Below the pieces are notes generated by a model. It made no database searches. It worked only from the letters and a program-made list of their open reading frames with translations, and was not told the DNA's origin. Positions 17,934 to 26,425 of a DNA stretch of 64,000 nucleotides are shown piece after piece. The stretch is from Vulcanimicrobium alpinum (GTDB lineage: Bacteria; Vulcanimicrobiota; Vulcanimicrobiia; Vulcanimicrobiales; Vulcanimicrobiaceae), in the NCBI RefSeq assembly GCF_027923555.1, contig NZ_AP025523.1, positions 2,856,484 through 2,920,483 on the forward strand, written 5' to 3'. Both the position numbers and the translations under genes were made by a program. Positions within the stretch are counted from its first letter, which is position 1. The number at the start of each line of letters is the position of its first letter.

Positions 17934-19145
17934 ATGGACATCCTGGTGAAGCCCCAGCGTCTCGCGCGGCGGTGCGAGCGGCTCAAGCCCTCGACGATTC
18001 GCGAGATGCTCAAGGTCACACAGAATCCGGACGTCATCTCGTTCGGCGGCGGCCTGCCCGCCGCCGAACTGTTTCCGGTCGCGGAGATCTCTGCTGCGCA
18101 GGACCGGGTGATGCGGACCCGCGGCGCGAGCGCGCTGCAGTACTCGGTGACCGACGGCGTCACCGAACTGCGGGAGTGGGTGGCGGCGCGGATGAGGGCC
18201 CAGCACGGGGTCGCGGTCGACGCCGACGACGTCGTGATCACCGGCGGCTCGCAGCAAGGGCTCGATCTCTACGGCCGCGTCTTCCTCGACGCCGGCGACA
18301 TCGTCGCGCTGGAGAACCCCTCGTACCTCGGCGCGATTCAGGCGTTCGACGCGTTCGAGCCGGCGTATCTTCCGGCGGAGTCCGACGAGAACGGGATCGT
18401 CCCGGCGGCGCTCGAGCGCGCGTTCGCGAACGCCGACCCGCTGCCGAAGTTCCTGTATCTGGTCGCGAACTATGAGAACCCCACAGGGCGAACGCTGGCA
18501 GCGGAGCGCCGTCCCGAGATCGTCGCGATTTGCGCGCGTTACGGCGTGCCGATCCTCGAGGACGATCCCTACGGCGAGATCGCCTTCGAACAGCACGCGC
18601 CGCCGGCCCTGCTCTCGCACGCCGCGAACGGCGCCGTGACGTACTTGGGCACCGGATCGAAGATGGTCGCGCCCGGACTGCGCGTCGCGTGGATGGTGAT
18701 TCCGGATCGCACGCTGCGCGAGAAGATCGTCACCGCGAAGCAAGGCGCCGACCTGCACTCGAGCACCTACGCGCAGTACGTATTCCACGCGTACGTCGAA
18801 GACGAGGCCCGACTGCGCGGTCATCTCAACACCGTGCGTGCGACGTATCGTGCGCGGCGCGATGCGATGGTCGCCGCGCTCGCGGCGCAGATGCCGGCGC
18901 ACGTCCGCTGGAACGTGCCGGGCGGCGGGATGTTCTTGTGGGTGACGGTCGGCGCCGGGATCGATACCGAAGAACTGTTCGAGCATGCGGTGCGCGACGG
19001 GGTCGTGTTCGTCCCGGGCCGGCCGTTCTATCCGCACCGCGATCGCGGCGACGGGATGCGGCTCAACTTCTCCGCGATGCCGGAGCCGCGGATCGACGAA
19101 GGGATCGCGCGATTGGCGACCGCGATCCGCCACCTGGGCGGTTAG
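17934..19145 (+). CDS. PLP-dependent aminotransferase, class I/II (2-aminoadipate transaminase-like)
   Basis: 403 residues, fold type I. Motifs: ISFGGGLPAAELFP, LQYSVTDGVTELREWV, ITGGSQQGLDL, ENPSYLGAIQAF, NYENPTGRT (Asn contacting PLP), ILEDDPYGEI, and the PLP-lysine loop GTGSKMVAPGLRVAW. The YENPTGRT and SK..APGLR form is that of LysN/MocR-type aminotransferases that act on aromatic, branched or 2-aminoadipate substrates; substrate not decidable. It lies 22 bases after the membrane protein gene, possibly the same transcript. Confidence 0.85.
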   Translation: MDILVKPQRLARRCERLKPSTIREMLKVTQNPDVISFGGGLPAAELFPVAEISAAQDRVMRTRGASALQYSVTDGVTELREWVAARMRAQHGVAVDADDVVITGGSQQGLDLYGRVFLDAGDIVALENPSYLGAIQAFDAFEPAYLPAESDENGIVPAALERAFANADPLPKFLYLVANYENPTGRTLAAERRPEIVAICARYGVPILEDDPYGEIAFEQHAPPALLSHAANGAVTYLGTGSKMVAPGLRVAWMVIPDRTLREKIVTAKQGADLHSSTYAQYVFHAYVEDEARLRGHLNTVRATYRARRDAMVAALAAQMPAHVRWNVPGGGMFLWVTVGAGIDTEELFEHAVRDGVVFVPGRPFYPHRDRGDGMRLNFSAMPEPRIDEGIARLATAIRHLGG

Positions 19146-19229
19146 CGCAGCCGCAAAAAGGCGCGTACGCGAACGCCGCGAACATCGCGCCTTCGTTCAA
19201 CTCATCCGCACCGATTCGAGAGGTACTCC

Positions 19230-19658
19230 GTGGGTCTGGTCGTGACCGGCATCTCCCAAAACGGCGACATCAGCGCCGTCGAAGCGGCACTGAAAGCGGC
19301 CGGGCTTACGCTCGATCCGATTCAGCTGATCGGTCCCGATGATTCGACGCAGGGCTCCGCGTCCCGCAGCGGTTTGATGAACCCCGGACTGATGACGGGC
19401 GGCGGGCAGGGCACCGGCGTCCCCGGGGTGACCAGCGGTGTGCCGACGGCCGGCGGGTACGGCACGCACTACTTCCGCAACGAGAAGCTCGGCGACCGGC
19501 TCGGCGACTTGGAGATTCCGGACGACCAGGTCGACAACTACATCGACGCGCTGCAAGCGGGCCGCAGCGTCGTTGCGTATTTCGCGAAGCCGGATACCAT
19601 CGACAAAGTGACGGAGATCTTCCGCGGCAGCGGACTGGCGAGAGTGAAGACGTTCTAA
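19230..19658 (+). CDS. Small Gly-rich protein, general-stress-like
   Basis: 142 residues from GTG 19230, preceded by GAGAGGT as ribosome site. An N-terminal alpha/beta stretch (GLVVTGISQNGDISAVEAAL) is followed by a Gly/Thr-rich linker (about 60-80). The C-terminal part (LGDRLGDLEIPDDQVDNYID, then AGRSVVAYFAKPDTIDKVTEI) resembles small DUF1269/YflT-type stress proteins. Function unknown. The opposite strand of this gene is also open and is read as the tail of the convergent membrane protein. Confidence 0.6.
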   Translation: MGLVVTGISQNGDISAVEAALKAAGLTLDPIQLIGPDDSTQGSASRSGLMNPGLMTGGGQGTGVPGVTSGVPTAGGYGTHYFRNEKLGDRLGDLEIPDDQVDNYIDALQAGRSVVAYFAKPDTIDKVTEIFRGSGLARVKTF

Positions 19659-21120
19659 CCACGCGGGGCACTGCGCGACGGGCAGACGCCCGCACGTTGG
19701 TGCGCTGGTCCATCGCGAGCGCGCTGCGGTGTCGACCATCCCCCTGTAGGCGTGCTCGGTTGGCCGGAAGATCGAGAAACCACGGGCCGCCCGGATTGAC
19801 CGGAACGCTGAGGGCGCGAGCATCACCTCTTGTATACGCAGCGCGCCAAGCGTCGATCGCGGGCGCGTACGCCTGCCAGTGCAAATCCGCGAGCGGCGGG
19901 ACGCGGTAGTTGAGGAACAATCCGGCGGCGAACACGAGAATCGGCAACGCCGATGCGACCGGCTTCAATCGCTTTCGCCCGGAACCGACCCGTTCCGAAA
20001 ACATTACGCAGAGCACGATTGTGATGCATTCAGCAGCGAAAAAGTATCGCTCACCGCCCCATCCAGGAATGCGTGTAAGACGTTCGTAGTCGCCGGAGAG
20101 GTTTCTGGCGGCAAGCGCCACCGCGATAGACGAGACGATTAAGTACGCTCCGACGATGAGAACTCTGCGCTGCATCCTGGTCCCGTTTGCGAAAAGTGCC
20201 GCTCCGACGGAGAGCGCCGACGCGACGGCAACGAGCGGCGGCGTGACGAGGCCCAGTGCGGAGATCGACTTTACTGTTTCTCCGCCGAGGGTGAGTGTAA
20301 GGACGGAGCGATACGCATAGGCGATCAAGGTGGCGGGAACGATCCCGAACGACGCTGCAACGGTACCCGTGTTGCTGGAAGGCGACGCTCCCAGTGCCTC
20401 CGCGCCGAACATCCGCGAGCCCACGAAGAGCACAATCGTCTCGACGAGCAGTGCGCCAAGCATGGTAATTGCGATCGACGCTCGCCCCCTCCGCTTGACG
20501 AGCTGCCAGAGAAGAATCGGGGCGGCGACCAGCATTTCCGGGGAACTCCAGCAGAGCACGGCACCGAGCACGCAGAGGCTCAGGCGTCGCGCCGCGTTCA
20601 TCCGTGCGACGTTTCGGGCGGGGAGCGCGATCAGTAGAATACCGCCTATTGCTAGATACCACTGCACGTTCGTGACGTTGCCGAGTAGTTCGTATGCGGA
20701 GGTCGCGCTCGCAACGAGAACGACTGCTGTCACGCGTGCTGCGTCGGATCGAATAATATAACGGAACGGCCTCAAGGCAAATGGCGCAAGCGATCCCGCG
20801 GCGAGCGCAAACGCAACGACGCTGTAGATCGTCGGCTGCAGAGCCGTAGGGAAAGCGGCCGCGATATCAGCGATGCAGCGCTGCAGCAGGACGAGGTATC
20901 CCAAGTGGGGCAAAGCCAAGGTCGCGAAGGACCCGATCAGCAGACGATCGTGGAAGTAGACCAGCGCGTCTTCCGCCCAGAACTGTGCGTGTAAGACCGT
21001 ACTTGGGCACCGGCATATCAACACGACCGCCGTGAGAGCCCAGATTACAACGACTCGACCTTGTTCGGTTTCGAAACGGCGCAGAAACCGACGGATGAGA
21101 GCACCACGCGCTCCGCGCAT
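19306..21120 (-). CDS. Polytopic membrane protein (glycosyltransferase/polymerase-like), C-terminal end doubtful
   Basis: About ten hydrophobic segments from residue 25 onward (VVVIWALTAVVLICRC, TVVLVASATSAYELLG, YLAIGGILLIALPA and others). The N-terminal TVLHAQFWAEDALVYFHD places an acidic pair in the first loop, as in GT-C-like or DUF-type polysaccharide membrane proteins. The recognisable protein ends near base 19740 (PGGPWFLDLPANRA). The remaining 145 residues are an Arg/Ser-rich antisense reading of the convergent gene at 19230-19658, so the natural stop has probably been lost or shifted; a different frame would stop near 19658. ATG 21120 has AGGG upstream; TTG 21171 is an alternative. 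Confidence 0.6.
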   Translation of the reverse strand: MRGARGALIRRFLRRFETEQGRVVVIWALTAVVLICRCPSTVLHAQFWAEDALVYFHDRLLIGSFATLALPHLGYLVLLQRCIADIAAAFPTALQPTIYSVVAFALAAGSLAPFALRPFRYIIRSDAARVTAVVLVASATSAYELLGNVTNVQWYLAIGGILLIALPARNVARMNAARRLSLCVLGAVLCWSSPEMLVAAPILLWQLVKRRGRASIAITMLGALLVETIVLFVGSRMFGAEALGASPSSNTGTVAASFGIVPATLIAYAYRSVLTLTLGGETVKSISALGLVTPPLVAVASALSVGAALFANGTRMQRRVLIVGAYLIVSSIAVALAARNLSGDYERLTRIPGWGGERYFFAAECITIVLCVMFSERVGSGRKRLKPVASALPILVFAAGLFLNYRVPPLADLHWQAYAPAIDAWRAAYTRGDARALSVPVNPGGPWFLDLPANRARLQGDGRHRSALAMDQRTNVRASARRAVPRVVRTSSLSPVRCRGRSPSLCRWYPASRNTQRRCGPLAARRCSCRPGRPESPSRRAGRRASRCGSSACRTRRPSAHRWSPRGRRCPARRPSSVRGSSNRCGTRSPASNHRDRSAESDRA

Positions 21121-21300
21121 GGAGCCCTGGACGGCGCTATCCCATTCGGGCACCCGCCTGGGATGCGGCAATACAGGCCTTTTCCCTCCCCACGATGCCG
21201 CAGCGGCTAGGAGATGATTTGCGCGCGGCGTACAAGCGTTGCGCCGCCGGCGCTTTCTTACGCGCGACCCATCAGCTCAACTGCGAAGGGATGCAACACG

Positions 21301-21951
21301 ATGACCCTCAAACTTTGGCTTCAGATCGCCGCCGGATCTGCTGCGCTTGCATTCCTCTGCGTCATCGAGGCGATCGGTTCGCTCCAAGTGCAGAATACGA
21401 CGGCAACGCTGCTCGTACCGAAATCATATCCGGCTGTTGCGGGCAGCGGCTTTCAGCCGGGTGCCGTCTTTCCGGCTACCGATCAAAGTATGACGCCTCA
21501 GAATGTTCGACTCTACGGATCGTTTATCAACGGAGACAGGAACACGGGAGACGCTTCGACCGCATGGTACGATGCCGTGCCGGATATCGCGTTGATGGTT
21601 TCCGGATATCCTGCGCGACCGGGACTTTCGCTGTCGGTCGATGTCGATGCCGGAGACCGCATCGTGCCGTTGCAAGTGACGGCATCGAATCCAGGTGAAC
21701 GGTGGGTTCAATTTCACGTTCCGATTCGTGAGGTTGCCGGAGCGAAGCGCTTTCGGATCCACGCTGTCGATCGTGCAACGACGTTTGAAGGATGGGTCGG
21801 ATTCTCCGAGCCCTTCGTCGTAGACACTTCGCAGCAATCACGAACCTTCGGTGCCGTCGGCAAAGTCGCCATCTTTATGGCTGCGTTCTTTTCCCTCGTA
21901 AGCGCTGCAATTTCGGTGTTCCTGTCGATACGAAGCGCTACGCTTCGTTGA
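21301..21951 (+). CDS. Membrane-anchored periplasmic protein with a beta-sandwich-like module
   Basis: 216 residues, function unknown. An N-terminal membrane segment (AGSAALAFLCVIEAIGSL), then about 130 residues of beta-rich sequence (VRLYGSFINGDRNTG, SGYPARPGLSLSV, GERWVQFHVPIREVAG, RFRIHAVDRATTFEGWVGF), then a second hydrophobic segment (GKVAIFMAAFFSLVSAAISV). The beta module closely resembles residues about 55-160 of the membrane protein at 38274-40433. ATG 21301 with GAAGGGATG upstream. Coupled to the following gene by a TTGA overlap. Confidence 0.6.
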   Translation: MTLKLWLQIAAGSAALAFLCVIEAIGSLQVQNTTATLLVPKSYPAVAGSGFQPGAVFPATDQSMTPQNVRLYGSFINGDRNTGDASTAWYDAVPDIALMVSGYPARPGLSLSVDVDAGDRIVPLQVTASNPGERWVQFHVPIREVAGAKRFRIHAVDRATTFEGWVGFSEPFVVDTSQQSRTFGAVGKVAIFMAAFFSLVSAAISVFLSIRSATLR

Positions 21952-22541
21952 CGCCCTCGCTCGTGATCGCGAAGTTCCTGCCGCTCGTCTTGGTCGTCAT
22001 CGCGGGAGGAATCACCATAGAAGCCTTTTCACTCGACGTCCACGCGGGCACGCCGCAAGGCTTGCCGCGCGCCCCGGCGGTTCGACCCATGCCGTCCAAG
22101 CTTAAGGACGACTGGGCTCAAACGCTACCGATGAAATCCGGGGAAACGCAAGCCACCATTGAAGCCGTATCGGTCGGTCGCGGAGCGGAACGAACCGTGC
22201 TCGGCGCCGACCGGACGGTTCTCCTTTCAGCCGGAGACCCGTCGCCCCTGAGCGTGAAAGGCTGGGCGATCGACGCCCCCGCAAATGCTCCCGCAGGCGG
22301 CGTCCTCGTACGCGTCGACGATGGTCGCCCGATCGTCGCGCGCTATGGCCTTTCTCGCCCGGACGTCGCCGCAGCGCTAGGAAACCCGGCACTGGAAGCA
22401 ACGGGATACAAGGCGCTGCTTGAGACGGCGCATCTTGCAAAAGGTGCTCATCGACTTCGCTTCTACGTGCTGGATGCGCACCGGACCGGCGTGTATCTGA
22501 TCCCGGACCATCCGACGCGAGTGCGGCTCGTGCGTCAGTGA
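21948..22541 (+). CDS. Membrane-anchored protein with one GW/RPDV module
   Basis: About 197 residues. An N-terminal hydrophobic anchor (LVIAKFLPLVLVVIAGGI) exposes the rest outside the cytoplasm. Residues about 85-195 carry the GW module seen in four proteins of this region: LSVKGWAIDAP, VLVRVDDGRPIVARYGLSRPDVA, GAHRLRFYVLDAHR. Function unknown; a carbohydrate-binding role is inference from its kinship with the Wzt C-terminal domain. Start TTG 21948 overlaps the upstream stop; GTG 21963 is the alternative. Confidence 0.6.
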   Translation: MTPSLVIAKFLPLVLVVIAGGITIEAFSLDVHAGTPQGLPRAPAVRPMPSKLKDDWAQTLPMKSGETQATIEAVSVGRGAERTVLGADRTVLLSAGDPSPLSVKGWAIDAPANAPAGGVLVRVDDGRPIVARYGLSRPDVAAALGNPALEATGYKALLETAHLAKGAHRLRFYVLDAHRTGVYLIPDHPTRVRLVRQ

Positions 22542-22556
22542 TACGATTCGGGTCGA

Positions 22557-23918
22557 TCAGGGGCGGAACGGACCGTCATGGACGAGCACAAGTTGCGCCG
22601 CATAGCCTCGTACCGTCACGGGGTTTGGATACAGCATGCGCAGATCGGCGTCGCTCGCGGTCCAAAAGTGCCTTAGCGTGACAAGAGACCGGATATCGTG
22701 CGCCTGGATACGGCGCATCTCCGCAACACCATTCACATCGGATCGTAAAGAGAGCACCGCGGACGCCGCTGCGCTGACAAGCACGGCAGACCGCAACTTG
22801 ATCGAGAGCGGCGCCCTGCGCAGAGCGCACACCGTCAATCCGACCAGCGCGATCCACAGCAGCCCGGAATACGTCGTATAGCGGCTCGCCAGCGCCTGAT
22901 CTATCCCGAACGCCGCCCGTCCGATGTCGGTCATCGTCCCGGCCAGCAGAGCGAAAATCCCGAGTGCGAGCCACGGCGCTTCGAGGTCCCCGCGACCGTG
23001 CTGTTTGCGGCGTGCGTATGATATTGCATAGGCACCGAATGCAGCGACCCCTACGGCCCCGATACACATCGGCAGTGCGATCTCTGGTGCGCTCGACCAG
23101 GCTAACGGCGCACCGAAGTACGCAAAGAGGTACCCAAGGACCTCAAAGGGATGGGTCAACACGTACGTGGGATCCGATTGCAGGCCGCCCCGCGACCAGC
23201 CATGCAGATACAGCACGGTCGCGACGCCGGCAGCGGCGATCCAAGCGATCGTCTGTTTGGGGCCGTCAACACGGCGGTCCAGGAGAATCAAGCACAGCCC
23301 AGCGGGCCAAAGCAGGAGCCCCGATGACATCGTGTAGCTCGCGAGAAACCCGACGCCGATGGCGAGGCGGAAAGCAAGCGGTGCCTCCCGTCCAACGATC
23401 AGCAGCCACACCATCGCGAACACGAAAAAAACGATCATGAACCACGCGAGCTGGAAGCCCCACATCCAATTGCCCGCCTGCGAGGCGCTGTAAAGGATGG
23501 CGCTTCCGAAGAGGAAGGATATTCCCAGCGCAACGCGAGACGCAGAACGACGCAGCAGATCGAAGAATAATGCCTGTGCGCACACGACGAACGCGATGCC
23601 GATCAATTCTTCGCGGACGACGTTCCAGCCGCGCCACTGTGCGAGCAACAGCATTAAAGAGTACGGGACGAACATCCGATGCTCGTTGTGCTGCGCCCAT
23701 AAATCCGCGAAACTCAGGGTGTGCTGATGCATTCTGATAACGAGGCTGGCGACTTCCCATTCATCCCATTGCGGAGCATTGACAGCCCAACGCACCAGCA
23801 TCGCCGCGATGGTGATTGGGAATAGGCACGCGACGAGAAGGCATGCGGCGGTCGCCGCTCCCGACAATCCGGGCTGCTCGGCGGTCGCGCGTTCGTCGAG
23901 CTGAACGTCAGCGGTCAT
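22557..23918 (-). CDS. Polytopic membrane protein, probable GT-C-like glycosyltransferase or polymerase
   Basis: About 453 residues with ten or more hydrophobic segments. The first periplasmic loop contains PQWDEWEVASLV, an acidic cluster placed as in GT-C fold enzymes that use polyprenyl-phosphate sugars. HNEHRMFVPYSLMLLL and NWMWGFQLAWFMIVFF follow. No family can be named. ATG 23918 is preferred; TTG and GTG codons lie just upstream. The start overlaps the end of the methyltransferase gene by about eleven bases, so the two are coupled. Confidence 0.6.
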   Translation of the reverse strand: MTADVQLDERATAEQPGLSGAATAACLLVACLFPITIAAMLVRWAVNAPQWDEWEVASLVIRMHQHTLSFADLWAQHNEHRMFVPYSLMLLLAQWRGWNVVREELIGIAFVVCAQALFFDLLRRSASRVALGISFLFGSAILYSASQAGNWMWGFQLAWFMIVFFVFAMVWLLIVGREAPLAFRLAIGVGFLASYTMSSGLLLWPAGLCLILLDRRVDGPKQTIAWIAAAGVATVLYLHGWSRGGLQSDPTYVLTHPFEVLGYLFAYFGAPLAWSSAPEIALPMCIGAVGVAAFGAYAISYARRKQHGRGDLEAPWLALGIFALLAGTMTDIGRAAFGIDQALASRYTTYSGLLWIALVGLTVCALRRAPLSIKLRSAVLVSAAASAVLSLRSDVNGVAEMRRIQAHDIRSLVTLRHFWTASDADLRMLYPNPVTVRGYAAQLVLVHDGPFRP

Positions 23919-25584
23919 CCGCACCAAATCGACGGGCGAGGAGCCTGAGAGGCCGGGTCAGTCGCCACGATTTCGAGTCGACCACGCTTTGCAGGGCCTC
24001 GTGCGCTGCGTCTGCAAGCGAACGCAACTCTCGTTCCATCTGAGCCCATCGTTCGCGCTCCGATTCAAGCGCAGCCCGAGCTTGGTCCGCGTCGTCCTGA
24101 AGAACCGCTGCACGGTTCTGCAGAGCATCGCGCTCGGCACGAGCGCGCCCGAGCTGTTCGCTTCCGCGCAGGATCTGCTCGCTCAAGGCCTGCGTGTAGC
24201 CTGCTTCCCTGACCGATACCTCGCGTGCGTGTTGTTCGATGGTTTGGGCAAGTTCGCGTTCCACGATTCGCGCGCGATCTGCCCAGCCCAGCATCTCCCG
24301 CTGGATCTCCCCTCTTTCGACCTCGAGCGCAGCACGGGAATGCTCCGCCTCGCTGAGCGAAGCTTCGAGCTCAAGAACCCGGGCCTGCAGCGACGTCACC
24401 TGCTGCAGCTTTTCCGATCCGTCGGATTTATAAAGCGCTTCCAACTCTTCATAACGGCTCTCTTGGTATATCCGCAGCGCATCGGCTTTCTCAAAAGCTG
24501 CGTGTGCGTCGCGCGCATCCTCTTCCAATGATCGAATCTTCCTGTCAGACTCGTCAAGCCGCTCGCGCAGGTTATATGCATCACGCTCTCGCTCGGCGCG
24601 TTCCCTATTATAAAGTTCCGCTAATTCGTCGTAGCGATTTGCATTGTGCAAACGCTCCGCGTCCGCTACGCGAAACGCTTCGTGCACCGCATCCAGTTCG
24701 GCCCGCAGATCATTTCGGCTTGTATTTGTAGACGTGAGTGCCGCCCGGCCGGCGCTCAATTCGCCCGGCAACGTTCCATCGAGTCGCTCCACCATATTGC
24801 GCAAAGCCTGCATTTCCCGAGCGGTAGCGCCGAAGACGTCATCCGACGGGTCCAGAAATGCAGACTCGACCAGGTCTTCGATCGGTTCGTCACTGGCGAC
24901 CGCAAGGAAATACGTTGGATCGATGAGTGCCGGCAGGGCGTCGAGCACGTCATCACCCCGGCCGGCGAACCATATCGGACGTTCGACGACGGCGTTTGCA
25001 AGGGGGTGCACTACCGACGCTGCCGCGATGCGCTGTCCATAAATTCTGACGTGACGAAAGCGAGCGGAGAGCAATTCCCGAAACTCTGAAAAGTACAGTT
25101 CGCGGACGTGGAACGGATTGGAATACTGCGGAATATCCGAATACACACGCTTGTTCGGAGTCGAGATGACGAGCGTACCGCCGGGCGCTAGCACGCGTTT
25201 GATTTCATCGACCATGCGTTCGTGCTCGGCGATGTGTTCAAGCGTTTCAAACGACGATACGAAGTCAAAGCCTGCGTCGGCAAGAGGCAGTGCACTCGCC
25301 GATCCGACGACAAACCGCAGGTTGGAAGCATAGTACACACTTCTGGCGCGCTCGACGGAGCTTTCGTCGATGTCGACGCCGACGGCCTGGGCTGCCGTAG
25401 TAGCAAGCAGCGCGGTACCGTATCCTTCGCCCGAAGCGACGTCCAGAACGCGTCGTCCGGCGGCGAGACGTCTCGCAATAGCATAGCGGTGCACATGCTC
25501 GTAGCGAATCTGTCCCATTAGACCCGGGACATAGCGTTCGCCGGTGAACGTCAGTTCGCGCAGTGTCGACATGGTCCGCAACAT
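23908..25584 (-). CDS. SAM methyltransferase with long C-terminal coiled coil (WbdD-like layout)
   Basis: 558 residues. N-terminal class I methyltransferase (residues about 10-230): FTGERYVPG, VLDVASGEGYGTALLA (SAM loop), VGVDIDESSVERAR, FETLEHIAEHERMVDEI, LAPGGTLVISTPN. From about 265 to 530 is a nearly continuous heptad-rich coiled coil, ending in the basic SKSWRLTRPLRLLARRFG. E. coli WbdD pairs a methyltransferase/kinase with a coiled-coil ruler that sets O-antigen length; here no kinase is seen. A chain-terminating methyltransferase with built-in ruler is inference from layout and the neighbouring Wzm/Wzt. ATG 25584 has AAGGG seven bases upstream. Confidence 0.8.
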   Translation of the reverse strand: MLRTMSTLRELTFTGERYVPGLMGQIRYEHVHRYAIARRLAAGRRVLDVASGEGYGTALLATTAAQAVGVDIDESSVERARSVYYASNLRFVVGSASALPLADAGFDFVSSFETLEHIAEHERMVDEIKRVLAPGGTLVISTPNKRVYSDIPQYSNPFHVRELYFSEFRELLSARFRHVRIYGQRIAAASVVHPLANAVVERPIWFAGRGDDVLDALPALIDPTYFLAVASDEPIEDLVESAFLDPSDDVFGATAREMQALRNMVERLDGTLPGELSAGRAALTSTNTSRNDLRAELDAVHEAFRVADAERLHNANRYDELAELYNRERAERERDAYNLRERLDESDRKIRSLEEDARDAHAAFEKADALRIYQESRYEELEALYKSDGSEKLQQVTSLQARVLELEASLSEAEHSRAALEVERGEIQREMLGWADRARIVERELAQTIEQHAREVSVREAGYTQALSEQILRGSEQLGRARAERDALQNRAAVLQDDADQARAALESERERWAQMERELRSLADAAHEALQSVVDSKSWRLTRPLRLLARRFGADDR

Positions 25585-25644
25585 ATTTGGACCCTTGTCG
25601 CGATCCCCTGGTCAACGAGGATTTTGACCGGCAGGAGACAGATA

Positions 25645-25677
25645 ATGCCGTCGTGTCGACCTTGGCGTCTCACATGA
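25645..25677 (+). CDS. Possible 10-codon leader peptide ahead of the double-GW-module gene
   Basis: ATG 25645 has the best ribosome site of the area (AGGAG at 25633-25637, spacing seven) and reads ten sense codons (MPSCRPWRLT). Its TGA then overlaps the ATG of the next gene as ATGA (25674-25677). This could be a translational-coupling leader, or the SD may simply serve a downstream start. Confidence 0.35.
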   Translation: MPSCRPWRLT

Positions 25678-26417
25678 AGGTGCGCGGATACGTAGACGAG
25701 ATTTATGCTGTTCCGCAACCGGCGGGCGGGAGGATTCCACTGGGGAGTTCGGTCGTGATCACGGGATGGGCTGCCCGCGACGATCAGGCGCAAGCGGTAA
25801 TGGCCGTCAACATCGACGGTCGATGCTTCCCCGTCACGGTCGGGCTGGACCGGCCGGATGTCCGAGTTCTACTCGGTGAGCATTACGGAGCTACCGGCTT
25901 TCAAGCGGTGATCTCTAGCGCCGTCATCGGAGCCGGCAGAAAGTACGTTGAGGTGACGGCTGATGGTTGGCGCCTCGCAGAACCTCACGTCCTTTTCCTC
26001 GCTGAAGCCGGCAGTCTCTACGGATTACGGCAACTTCCCATCTTGCCGAACGGACGCATCGACACCGCTTTTATTGCAGGAGCGGACAACCCGGAAGCGG
26101 CGCAGCCCTCACGTGCGAGAGAAACCGACACACTGGTCATCCGGGGTTGGGGGTTCGATCGCGATCGCATGCGCAAGTACACTGCGGGCTTCGCGTTTAT
26201 CGACGAAACCGTAGTTCATGTTGCCGGCGCGACCGGATTCAGGCCCGACGTTGCGGAGGTCTACGCAACCCCGGAGATGGGCGGCTGCGGCTTTCGGCTG
26301 CACGTGCCGCTTCGAGGAATCGGGGCGGGACATCATACCGTGCAGGTAGCGCTGGGCGATTCGGCAACGTCGCCGCTCGTCCGCGTACCGCAAACGATTA
26401 CCCTCAACGTCGCCTAG
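25674..26417 (+). CDS. Protein made of two tandem GW/RPDV modules
   Basis: 247 residues, no signal peptide or membrane segment. Copy 1 (about 4-115): GYVDEI, VVITGWAARDD, VNIDGRCFPVTVGLDRPDVR, GATGFQAVI, GAGRKYVEV. Copy 2 (about 130-245): GRIDTAF, LVIRGWGFDRD, ATGFRPDVAEVY, GCGFRLHVPL, GAGHHTVQV. The same module ends Wzt and starts the methyltransferase at 29407. Function unknown; cytoplasmic carbohydrate recognition is inference. ATG 25674 is chosen because the module begins right there; the frame is open back to GTG 25563. Confidence 0.65.
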   Translation: MKVRGYVDEIYAVPQPAGGRIPLGSSVVITGWAARDDQAQAVMAVNIDGRCFPVTVGLDRPDVRVLLGEHYGATGFQAVISSAVIGAGRKYVEVTADGWRLAEPHVLFLAEAGSLYGLRQLPILPNGRIDTAFIAGADNPEAAQPSRARETDTLVIRGWGFDRDRMRKYTAGFAFIDETVVHVAGATGFRPDVAEVYATPEMGGCGFRLHVPLRGIGAGHHTVQVALGDSATSPLVRVPQTITLNVA

Positions 26418-26425
26418 GAGCCAAG

